Shown here piece by piece: positions 44,261 to 51,523 of a stretch of DNA of 64,000 nt; position 1 is the stretch's first letter; every line of letters starts with the position of its first letter. Where the stretch lies: positions 62,001 to 126,000 of the forward strand of contig JAEPOO010000004.1 of assembly GCA_017642855.1 (NCBI GenBank). Direction: 5' to 3'. Both the position numbers and the translations under genes were made by a program. Under the pieces are notes generated by a model. It saw nothing but the letters and a program-made list of their open reading frames with translations, searched no databases and was not told where the DNA came from. This stretch comes from Pseudomonadales bacterium. GTDB taxonomy: Bacteria; Pseudomonadota; Gammaproteobacteria; Pseudomonadales; Azotimanducaceae.

Positions 44261-45378
44261 GCTGGACTCACCGAGTTCTCTGAACTCCTGAAACGATAAA
44301 GGTCCAGTTCCTGACGTACCTGGTTCTGGACCTCGTTATCCATGGAATCCACCGGGATTCCCATGGCATCAGCAATCCGCACCATTCGCTGGAAGTTACC
44401 GGCTACGCCGGCGGCATCTACCAACACAGCCTCTCCGGCAGCCTCCAGCAATGCCTGCCTCGCCGGTAACAATTTCTCTTCATCAAAACTGGCCACCGCC
44501 TCTGCAAAATCAGACAGCTCATTAGCAAACGGCACCTCAGCGACACCGTCAGCCTCTCCATTGATCACGTGCAGATCAATGTTGCGCTCTGTTACCTGCA
44601 TGCTCACACGGAGCATGGTTGCATGCGCACTGGTTCAGTAAAAACATTCGTTGTAACTGGACACCCTGCCCGCCACGATTTCCATCTGCGCACGATCTAT
44701 ACTCCGATCGTCCTGGCCGACAAAGTTCGCCATACCCGCGGGATTCAGGTACAGGGCGCCAGCAAGATCAACCCAATCCCTGACTGCATTCGGGACCAGA
44801 GACAACGCTCGAATGACGTTGGCGGCAAAGTTTGGGGACCAGAGATCGCTTTCATTTCCAACAGCGCCATCTGCTGCAATCATTGGTACAAAGCCAGTAC
44901 CTGTTTCGAGGTTGGCAGGCACATATCGGTCCGGTTCTCCGGCAACTGGCTCCGGCAGCGGTTCAAACGGAACGCCCAGTGCCCGGTTGAATTCATCAAT
45001 GCTCAATACAGCAACAACGATCCCCGCAAGCTCCACATATTTCTCAATACTTAGATCACCGGCGGCATTACCTTCTATCCAGTTTCGAGTGATTCGCGTC
45101 TGATCGGTGACAATGCGGTGCACCGCATCCACCGCGCTTGCCGGTAAATCCGTGACCGCGCCGTGATTGTTTTCACCTGTGTAGGGCGACAGCGCCTCTT
45201 GTCTTGTTTTGCAGAATGCACAATCGCGAGCCGCCCGACATTCTGCCGCAATCTTTACCCTTTCATCCCCGGTCCACCAACTGCCTGCAGCGGCAAGTCG
45301 CGCCCAGAAAGCGCGAAGCGTTTCGCCGATGTCTTCCCTGATGGGATAGGGACTGTCTTTATAGTCGAAGTGCGCCAT
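44257..45378 (-). CDS. AhpD-like protein with predicted selenocysteine (in-frame UGA)
   Basis: One 374-codon frame interrupted by TGA at 44637-44635. Upstream part: about 247 aa from ATG 45378 (a TTG at 45402 is possible), with a CAFC motif and helical AhpD/CMD-like folds. It ends N-E-C-F-Y, then TGA, then T-S-A-H-A-T-M-L-R and 117 further residues in the same frame. The motif CFY-U-xxxH matches the AhpD active site CxxC...H with the second Cys replaced by Sec (U248). A hairpin typical of bacterial SECIS elements starts 18 nt after the UGA. AhpD-like selenoproteins are a known family in marine bacteria. The alternative is a nonsense mutation giving two fragments. Predicted thiol/selenol peroxidase or oxidoreductase. 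Confidence 0.72.
44600..44616 (-). promoter_or_regulatory. Candidate bacterial SECIS hairpin
   Basis: In the mRNA: stem AUGCUC / GAGCAU with apical loop CGUGU, 24 nt from UGA to the loop. Outer ACC/GGU bases can extend the stem past a GCA bulge. A small loop with G in its first two bases, 16-37 nt after the UGA, is what SelB recognises in bacterial selenoprotein mRNAs. Confidence 0.55.
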
Positions 45379-45409
45379 AACCGATGGGTCTGCTTTCTTC
45401 AACTGTGAG

Positions 45410-45415
45410 TATAAT
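45410..45415 (+). promoter_or_regulatory. -10 box of NHL gene
   Basis: TATAAT (context GAGTATAATCG) about 38 bases before the ATG at 45453. It lies in the divergent region with the selenoprotein gene; the -35 is poor. Confidence 0.35.
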
Positions 45416-45452
45416 CGAGAAACTCGGATAACTTTAAACCGGAGACTTTCCT

Positions 45453-46484
45453 ATGTGCACCAGCCATGACGTGAAAAATGGCACCGAGAGCAATGATCCA
45501 AGGGACGGCTATCAGCTGGCTGAGTGGCCACACTATCCACCGGATATGCAATTCGAAATGGGCTCCGGGGTGGCTGTCGACAAAGACGGCATCATCTACT
45601 GCTTTACCCGTGACATCGAACACTGGGCGACACATCCCCTTGCGATGAAAGACAAAATGGGGAAAAGCAGCGTTTCCATGTTTAACCGTGAAGGCGATTA
45701 TCTGGGTAAGTGGGGCACCTCTGACGAACGAGGTTTTGCACTGGGTGGTCATACCATCTATATCGAAAGAGACGGCATGGTCTGGACCACAGACCGCGAT
45801 GGGCATACGGTTCGAAAGTTCAGTCCGGATGGCGAAATGCTCCTGGAGCTCGGCACCTTCGCCGAGTGGGGTTGTGACGAATCACACTTCAACGGACCAA
45901 CCGCTGTGCTGGTTCAGGATGACGGCACCATTGTGGTTTCAGATGGTTACTGGAATTCCCGACTCGTTTGGTTCACCCCTGAAGGAGAGTTCATTCGGTC
46001 TGTTGGAAAATGGGGGCGCGGTCCTGCCGAGTTTAATACCCCTCACGCCATTACGCAGGATTCAAAAGGCCGCATCCTGGTGGCTGACCTCATCGGCGGA
46101 AACTTTCACGACTACATGACGGTGCCAGGACAGATCGAAGACCATCGGACGAAACCTGAATCAGGTGCTGAGCACCGAATTCAACGATTCACGCCCGATG
46201 GTGAATACATCGATGAATGGACACACATCACACCCCTGAGCCTCGCCACCTATGGCGACAAAATCTACGCCAGCGACAAAATGAGTGATCTCGCAATATT
46301 GGATGAGGAAACCGGCAAGGTTCTAAAACGTATCGAGAAGATCTCTGTCTATATTCACCAGTTAGCCATGGATCAGCACGGGGACCTGTATTGCGCATCC
46401 GTCTATCCGGAGCATGCCGGTGAAAAACGTGGCCCCGAGGGTCCGAGTCACAGGCGCTGGAGTCGTGAGCTAACGGCGGCTTAG
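45453..46484 (+). CDS. NHL-repeat (six-bladed propeller) protein
   Basis: 343 aa, no signal peptide. NHL-type repeats: GSGVAVDKDGIIYCFTRD, GFALGGHTIYIERDGMVWTTDRDGHTVRKFSPDG, FNGPTAVLVQDDGTIVVSDGYWNSRLVWFTPEGEF, FNTPHAITQDSKGRILVADL. The layout resembles the peptidyl-alpha-hydroxyglycine lyase-like propeller family often found in environmental proteobacteria. Function unknown. Divergent from the selenoprotein gene; its stop overlaps the CMD gene's stop on the other strand. Confidence 0.82.
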   Translation: MCTSHDVKNGTESNDPRDGYQLAEWPHYPPDMQFEMGSGVAVDKDGIIYCFTRDIEHWATHPLAMKDKMGKSSVSMFNREGDYLGKWGTSDERGFALGGHTIYIERDGMVWTTDRDGHTVRKFSPDGEMLLELGTFAEWGCDESHFNGPTAVLVQDDGTIVVSDGYWNSRLVWFTPEGEFIRSVGKWGRGPAEFNTPHAITQDSKGRILVADLIGGNFHDYMTVPGQIEDHRTKPESGAEHRIQRFTPDGEYIDEWTHITPLSLATYGDKIYASDKMSDLAILDEETGKVLKRIEKISVYIHQLAMDQHGDLYCASVYPEHAGEKRGPEGPSHRRWSRELTAA

Positions 46485-46825
46485 GTGTCGTCAAACAATT
46501 CCCTAGCGACTCGCATGCCTTCAACAGCGGCGGGAAAGCCGCCATAGATCGCGCAGTGAAGAACCGCCTCGGTGATTTCTTCCTGGCTGAGACCATTCGA
46601 CAAGCCCCGTTGCATGTGCAGCTTGAGTTCGTGGGGCATATTCAGGACCGTCAGTGCTGAAATCGTTACCAGGCTTTTGTCACGTTGCGCGAGACCAGGT
46701 CGATTCCAGACCCTATCCAATACGGTGTCGATGATCAGGCTATGCCAGTCTTCCCGAATACTTTCCGGCGCCGGTAGCACCTCCTGAATCTGTTTCGCTA
46801 TTTCTCGTTTTGTTTCTTCGTCCAC
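46481..46825 (-). CDS. Carboxymuconolactone decarboxylase family protein
   Basis: 114 aa, the normal size. Contains RDKSLVTISALTVLNMPHELKLHMQRGLSNGLSQEEITEAVLHCAIYGGFPAAVEGMRVA, the CMD fold core with the conserved His in LKLHM. A single Cys (LHCAIYGG) is present without the CxxC of AhpD, so it is more likely a lactone decarboxylase-type or unknown-function member than a peroxidase. Neighbours include another CMD/AhpD-superfamily gene at 44257. Confidence 0.88.
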   Translation of the reverse strand: MDEETKREIAKQIQEVLPAPESIREDWHSLIIDTVLDRVWNRPGLAQRDKSLVTISALTVLNMPHELKLHMQRGLSNGLSQEEITEAVLHCAIYGGFPAAVEGMRVARELFDDT

Positions 46826-46834
46826 GATTCTGTC

Positions 46835-46993
46835 CTATTCGGCGTTTTGCGGCCCGATTTGCTGTCTTTGTTGTCGAGAAGCTTTCGTCAGCTCTCGCAA
46901 CCATTCATCGGTCGCACGATCTTCGAGTCTCTTGATAATCTCGGTATCAGGTCCCTTGATGTAAGTCGTCTCGTACAGGCCAAGATCCCGGGC
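46835..46993 (-). pseudogene. C-terminal remnant of an unidentified protein
   Basis: 53-codon stretch between a stop at 46994-46996 and the stop at 46835-46837, with no start codon. Reads GLYETTYIKGPDTEIIKRLED...WLRELTKASRQQ. Protein-like composition but the family is not recognised. Directly upstream of the CMD gene and in the same direction, so it may be its decayed operon partner. Confidence 0.25.
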
Positions 46994-47068
46994 TCAATGT
47001 TCGCGTGATATCCTGCACCAAGCCCTTTGTCATGTGTCATCATAGACAATCCCTCAGGAGCTGACATC

Positions 47069-47494
47069 ATGCCCCAAGCAGATACCTCTATCGATTCGAT
47101 TGCCTGGCTAACAGGCAGCTGGCAAGGCAGCCTTGGACCAATGACTGTCGAGGAAACCTGGTATCCGCCGAAACATGGCAGCATGCAAGTGATGATTCGA
47201 CTCTCGAACCCTGACACATTGCAAATGCTGGAGTTCATCGTAGTACGCGAGGTGATTGATGAGGCTGGTGGGCGCAGCCTGGTGCTTGATCTGAGGCAGT
47301 TCAGCCCGGACATGCAGCTGGTGACCGATCAAAGTATGACTTTCTTGCATCAGTCTGATCGGAGTATCGCTTTCACGATGCATGGAGAGGCTTCAGTCAA
47401 GAAGCTGGAATACGCCCTTACCGATGCCAATCAACTGCAGGTAGACGTGACCGTCGCGACCGGCGATGTGGTGACGGCGTTGCTGGAAAGATGA
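47069..47494 (+). CDS. DUF6265-like small soluble protein
   Basis: 141 aa from ATG 47069 (AGGAG 8 bases upstream). SIAWLTGSWQGSLGPMTVEETWYPPKHGSMQVMIRL is the opening of the DUF6265 beta-sandwich (lipocalin-like calyx) family, usually WLxGxW...EExW..P.GG.M.GM.R. No signal peptide. Function unknown. Confidence 0.75.
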   Translation: MPQADTSIDSIAWLTGSWQGSLGPMTVEETWYPPKHGSMQVMIRLSNPDTLQMLEFIVVREVIDEAGGRSLVLDLRQFSPDMQLVTDQSMTFLHQSDRSIAFTMHGEASVKKLEYALTDANQLQVDVTVATGDVVTALLER

Positions 47495-47515
47495 GGATCT
47501 GAAAAAGAGGCTATT

Positions 47516-48469
47516 TCAATTTGGGATACCAACATAATCGTAGTATCCGAATCGCAGCACTGAATAACCCATGTCTTCTATTCGCTTTATCGTCGCTGCT
47601 TTCTTTTTAAGGATTCCCGGTGGTGCACTATCCGGTAGATAACCACCCTGTATCTCCACCAGGATAACCGGATTGCTTTCCAAAATGGTTTGACGGGCAC
47701 CTTCAAGGACCTGATCCTCGAGGTGTTCAACATCGAGCTTTATCAGCGAAACATTCTTGAAGCCGAAACTGTCGATGGTTCGAAGTTCTGCTTGATCACC
47801 GCCTTCACCAACGGATGTCCCGCCTTCATTTCCCTGAGTCGGGGGATTCATCTCAATCACTGCGAGAGTATCGCCGGCGGCATAACGCATGGGTACAACA
47901 TTAATCGCATCGTTTAGGCGCATGTTGTGAACCAGTTCGCGATACAGTTTCTTCTGCGGTTCATACGCATAGACCCGACCGGTCGGTCCCGCAAGCTTTG
48001 ACATAATGAGCGAGTGAACGCCTATGTGCGCACCCACATCCAAAATCGTTGTCCCGCGCTGTGCATACTTCACAATCATGTCGATGACATGTGTTTCCCA
48101 GAGATTTCCCTTTTTTAGTTCATCTTTAATGACGTCTTTAACGTCATCGAGATACAAATTACCTGTGATCAGTCCACCAGGCATCGGGTAGATGTCGTAA
48201 TCGTCGACTGGGAACGCTTCTACGTAATCGGCGATGTCATCAGTATCCAGTAACAACCTGGGTGTCAGTGCGTCCTCCGTAATCTCATTGGTTGAAACGG
48301 TTGCTTGAGCGTTCAGCACACATTCCTGCAAAAGCGCCAAGGAAATGTCGTCTTCTGAAACCTTAGACGAGAACTGTGAAAGGCGAAATGCCTGGTAGAG
48401 ACAGACAACCGCGAGGAGGATGAAGCCAACAACAAGCACCCTGCTTGAAGATGTAGAACTTTCAGTCAC
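47516..48469 (-). CDS. FkbM-family SAM-dependent methyltransferase, membrane-anchored
   Basis: 317 aa. N-terminal TM anchor (VLVVGFILLAVVCLYQAF). The methyltransferase domain (about 135-317) has the SAM motif TTILDVGAHIGVHSLIMSKLAG, the acidic YAYEPQKKLYRELVHNMRLN and LIKLDVEHLEDQVLEGA, all FkbM marks. FkbM enzymes methylate hydroxyl groups of sugars or polyketides. The anchor suggests work on a membrane-linked glycan; the GT locus at 11-17 kb is too far away to be an operon partner. Confidence 0.85.
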   Translation of the reverse strand: MTESSTSSSRVLVVGFILLAVVCLYQAFRLSQFSSKVSEDDISLALLQECVLNAQATVSTNEITEDALTPRLLLDTDDIADYVEAFPVDDYDIYPMPGGLITGNLYLDDVKDVIKDELKKGNLWETHVIDMIVKYAQRGTTILDVGAHIGVHSLIMSKLAGPTGRVYAYEPQKKLYRELVHNMRLNDAINVVPMRYAAGDTLAVIEMNPPTQGNEGGTSVGEGGDQAELRTIDSFGFKNVSLIKLDVEHLEDQVLEGARQTILESNPVILVEIQGGYLPDSAPPGILKKKAATIKRIEDMGYSVLRFGYYDYVGIPN

Positions 48470-48550
48470 CGCTCGTCCCTATGTCAGCTGATTGATGATT
48501 CTGCGAGGACTCTCATCATATCAAGTTCTAAAGCAGGCAGCCGGACCAGT

Positions 48551-48647
48551 CGGTGATTTCACCGACCGCCTGGTCGAGCGGCGATTCGGACAAGCGTTCC
48601 AGGAGACAGATCTCATCGCCCGGGTGCCAGGACACCGCGATTACTGA
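48551..48647 (+). pseudogene. Possible GGDEF-domain fragment
   Basis: A 31-codon stretch reading DFTDRLVERRFGQAFQETDLIARVPG then a stop. It resembles the helix just before the active loop of diguanylate cyclases (RL...FR..D..AR.GGDEF), with the loop itself destroyed. Very short, so only a hint. Just after it, a 16-bp unit (CTGCGCTATCTGTGTA) is repeated in tandem at 48667-48698. The rest of 48470-48896 shows nothing. Confidence 0.2.
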
Positions 48648-48666
48648 TCGTTCTGCTCACCGTTTC

Positions 48667-48703
48667 CTGCGCTATCTGTGTACTGCGCTATCTGTGTACT
48701 GCG
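48667..48703. repeat. Tandem 16-bp repeat
   Basis: Two exact copies of CTGCGCTATCTGTGTA plus a partial third (CTGCG), in a non-coding gap. Confidence 0.8.
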
Positions 48704-48896
48704 AACAGGGCGCGCCTCTGAGGGAAACAGGTTTTTGAACAAGTCGAGTTGGTACCGCGAACAACAAGCTCGAAATCGCTCGAATACAGGCACCTGGAAT
48801 CATCGGGGAAAGGGTCCGCAGGGTTCTAAGGTAACCGACTGGATGCGTCAGACGACTGGAGTAAATCGATCACGGACACTGTAGTAAAGTATCGCT

Positions 48897-49955
48897 ATGG
48901 ATACGAGCTTACTTATTCAATACGCACTCGGGATGACACCTGCTCTTTTAACCCTGGTGATCGTTATGGTGCTTCTGGCACTCATGAATTTTTTATTGCG
49001 ACGGAACAAGCCAGGAGAAATTCCAGTGTTTCGACAGGTGTTGCTAATCCTGTCAACTGCAGCGGGCGTTCTACTCGTTATCTTCATGCTGCCAATCAGC
49101 GAGACCAGTCGTGGCCAAATCCTCAGTCTGCTCGGCATCGTCATCACGGCGGTGATCGCTCTGTCTTCAACCACCTTTGTCGCGAACATCATGGCGGGGC
49201 TGATGCTGCGAGCTGTGAACAGTTTTCATCCGGGTGACTTTATCCGAAGCCAGGATATGTTTGGTCGGGTCACAGAACGCGGACTCTTCCACACAGAAAT
49301 ACAGACCGAAGACCGGGACCTGGCAACCGTGCCCAATCTTTTTCTTGTGACTAACCCAGTCACAGTCGTGCACGATTCCGGGACCATTATTTCAGCGACC
49401 CTGTCACTGGGTTATGACATTTCACACCGCCGCATTGAGGAACTACTGATTCAGGCGGCGAACGACGCTGGCCTGACCGATTCATTCGTTCTGGTCGGAG
49501 AACTGGGAGACTTTTCAGTCTCCTATCGGGTTGGCGGTTTTTTCGAAGACGTCAGCAAACTGCTTACGGCAAAATCGAATCTTCGCAAAAAAATTCTGTC
49601 GGTACTACACCGCAACGGTGTTGAAATCGTTTCTCCCAATTTCATGAACCAACGTGTGCTGGCAGAAGACAAGCAGATGATCCCCAGGGACTACCGGGAG
49701 GATTGGGAGAGACTGGAAGAGAGCACAGCAGAGGAAGTTATTTTCGATAAAGCCGACAGTGCAGCAGAAAAAGAATCTCTGAAAAAGGAAAAGAAAACAG
49801 CCAAAGCCAGACTCATCGAAATCGACGCGGAGCTAAAGGCGAACAACAAGATCGACACCGCCTCACTTGAGCATGAAAAAATCGAGGCCGAGAAGAGGCT
49901 GCAGGAAATCGAGGCCTCCCTCAACGAACCGAATGACGAAACGAAAGATGGATAG
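48897..49955 (+). CDS. MscS-type mechanosensitive channel with C-terminal coiled coil
   Basis: 352 aa. Three TM segments (about 10-33, 45-63, 72-105), the last being pore-lining like TM3 of MscS (VIALSSTTFVANIMAGLMLRAVNSFHPGDFI). The beta domain follows (RVTERGLFHTEIQTEDRDLATVPNLFL) and then the alpha/beta body. Residues 270-345 are a highly charged coiled coil (KESLKKEKKTAKARLIEIDAEL) not found in plain MscS. It releases osmolytes on hypo-osmotic shock; the tail may regulate gating or bind partners. Followed after 6 bases by the enoyl-CoA hydratase gene. Confidence 0.87.
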   Translation: MDTSLLIQYALGMTPALLTLVIVMVLLALMNFLLRRNKPGEIPVFRQVLLILSTAAGVLLVIFMLPISETSRGQILSLLGIVITAVIALSSTTFVANIMAGLMLRAVNSFHPGDFIRSQDMFGRVTERGLFHTEIQTEDRDLATVPNLFLVTNPVTVVHDSGTIISATLSLGYDISHRRIEELLIQAANDAGLTDSFVLVGELGDFSVSYRVGGFFEDVSKLLTAKSNLRKKILSVLHRNGVEIVSPNFMNQRVLAEDKQMIPRDYREDWERLEESTAEEVIFDKADSAAEKESLKKEKKTAKARLIEIDAELKANNKIDTASLEHEKIEAEKRLQEIEASLNEPNDETKDG

Positions 49956-49961
49956 GGACCA

Positions 49962-50795
49962 ATGAAAGACAGAATTTCTATTGAGATTAACGATGGTGTC
50001 GCAGATGTGCGCATGATCAGAAGTGACAAGATGAACGCTCTGGACGACGCCATGTTCAGTGCGCTGATCGAAGCAGGACAAACACTCGCTGCGAACACTT
50101 CCGTTCGCTGCATTGTTCTGTCAGGCGAGGGCCGCGCTTTTTGCGCCGGCCTCGACATGGGCAGCTTCGGGAAAATGGCCGAGAGCGGCTCAGACAAAGG
50201 CGCCGAAAAGAAAGACAATTCAGATGTCACCCAGGGACTTGAGCCTCGCACACATGGCATCAGTAATCGCGCTCAATACGCGGTCTGGACGTGGCGGGAG
50301 TCACCGGTACCGGTCATCGCAGCAATTCACGGCGTCGCTTTTGGCGGCGGTTTTCAGATTATGCTGGGCAGCGACATTCGCATTGCCCATCCTGAAACCC
50401 GAATGTCCGTCATGGAAATTAAGTGGGGACTGGTTCCCGATATGGCGGGTACGGCGATCATGCGAAACCTCGCTCGTGAAGATGTCGTCAGAGAGCTGAC
50501 GTATACCGGCAGACAGTTCAACGCCGTTGAGGGTCAGGCGCTGGGTTTTGTCACCAGAACTTCAGAGACGCCATTGGAAGATGCACTGGCTTTGGCGAGG
50601 GAAATCGCTGATAAAAATCCTGACGCCATCGTCGCAGCCAAGAGGATTTTCAACTCGGCTTCAGACATGACCGATGCTGACATGCTGTTACAGGAATCTG
50701 TTTTGCAGGACGGCATCATCCGAACCCCAAACCAAGTGGAAGCGGTTATGTCGACCATGGAAAAACGTGCGGCGAACTACACCGAGCGCAAATAA
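49962..50795 (+). CDS. Enoyl-CoA hydratase/isomerase family protein
   Basis: 277 aa crotonase fold. Oxyanion-hole segments LSGEGRAFCAGLDMGSF and AIHGVAFGGGFQIMLGSDIRIAHPETRMSVMEIKWGLVPD. The acid in MEIKWGLVPDM corresponds to the second catalytic glutamate; the first Glu position is replaced (GGGFQIML). This favours an isomerase or other crotonase over a strict hydratase. An insert (KMAESGSDKGAEKKDN) follows the first hole segment. No other beta-oxidation gene is adjacent. Confidence 0.85.
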   Translation: MKDRISIEINDGVADVRMIRSDKMNALDDAMFSALIEAGQTLAANTSVRCIVLSGEGRAFCAGLDMGSFGKMAESGSDKGAEKKDNSDVTQGLEPRTHGISNRAQYAVWTWRESPVPVIAAIHGVAFGGGFQIMLGSDIRIAHPETRMSVMEIKWGLVPDMAGTAIMRNLAREDVVRELTYTGRQFNAVEGQALGFVTRTSETPLEDALALAREIADKNPDAIVAAKRIFNSASDMTDADMLLQESVLQDGIIRTPNQVEAVMSTMEKRAANYTERK

Positions 50796-50808
50796 TTTCC
50801 TGCGCTGA

Positions 50809-51402
50809 CTATTCAAGCGCCCTGAGCCCTGCCATGATTTCAACCATGGTCGGTGCTTTCAGACCGCGCTCCGCTGAGGCCATAAAATCTTCTGAATCAA
50901 CAAGACCCTGCTTCTTATAAACGCTTGCCTGCATGGCAAGCTCTAGTCTGTCGATTTGTTTGACGAATTGAGCCTCCGGTGATGACTGGCGCTCATATTC
51001 ATGCCAATCGTTGATCAGTCGCTCACCGTTAGGCAGTTTGCTTAAGATCTTTTCTACCGCTTCGGACTCTCTTTTTGATTTTTCTTCCGAATCGACGCGG
51101 TCCTGAGGTGTAATGTCGCCAACGTACGCCTCGCCGATATCGTGCAGTACCGCCAACCTGAGAACCTTTTCTCCGTCCAGTTCAGGGAACTGATCAGCCA
51201 AAAGAACGCACAACATGACGTTGCCAAACGTATGCTCTGCAACGGACTCACACCTTTGCTCGGGTATTCCTCGCTCAAGCCATCCTTTGCGGAACAGCTG
51301 CTTCAAATGTACCAGCTCAAACCACGTTGATATCAAAGGGCTAGCACCTTCACTCAACAGGTCTATGGGAATAGATGCTTTCTCAGTCTTTAGATCATTC
51401 AT
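50809..51402 (-). CDS. HD-domain phosphohydrolase (YfbR-like 5'-nucleotidase type)
   Basis: 197 aa. HD-superfamily metal site: His in ESVAEHTFGN, His-Asp in LAVLHDIGEAYVGDITP and a later Asp in VKQIDRLELAMQA. The fold and size fit HDDC2/YfbR 5'-deoxynucleotidases that hydrolyse deoxynucleoside monophosphates. Divergent from the DUF5916 gene that starts at 51524. Confidence 0.85.
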   Translation of the reverse strand: MNDLKTEKASIPIDLLSEGASPLISTWFELVHLKQLFRKGWLERGIPEQRCESVAEHTFGNVMLCVLLADQFPELDGEKVLRLAVLHDIGEAYVGDITPQDRVDSEEKSKRESEAVEKILSKLPNGERLINDWHEYERQSSPEAQFVKQIDRLELAMQASVYKKQGLVDSEDFMASAERGLKAPTMVEIMAGLRALE

Positions 51403-51523
51403 GCGGCGCAGGTTACTGAAAATTACGCATTTATCCAGTTCAACAACTGACGCAGATCACACCACGGTGGCACGGCATAACGTAAAACTATGTTCGTGGA
51501 CGGGGGTTAGTGACTCACTCAGA

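Noticed and set aside
46888-47313. 141-codon minus-strand frame opposite the DUF6265 gene
   Set aside because: It opposes a gene with a good AGGAG site and family motifs, and has no recognisable content of its own.
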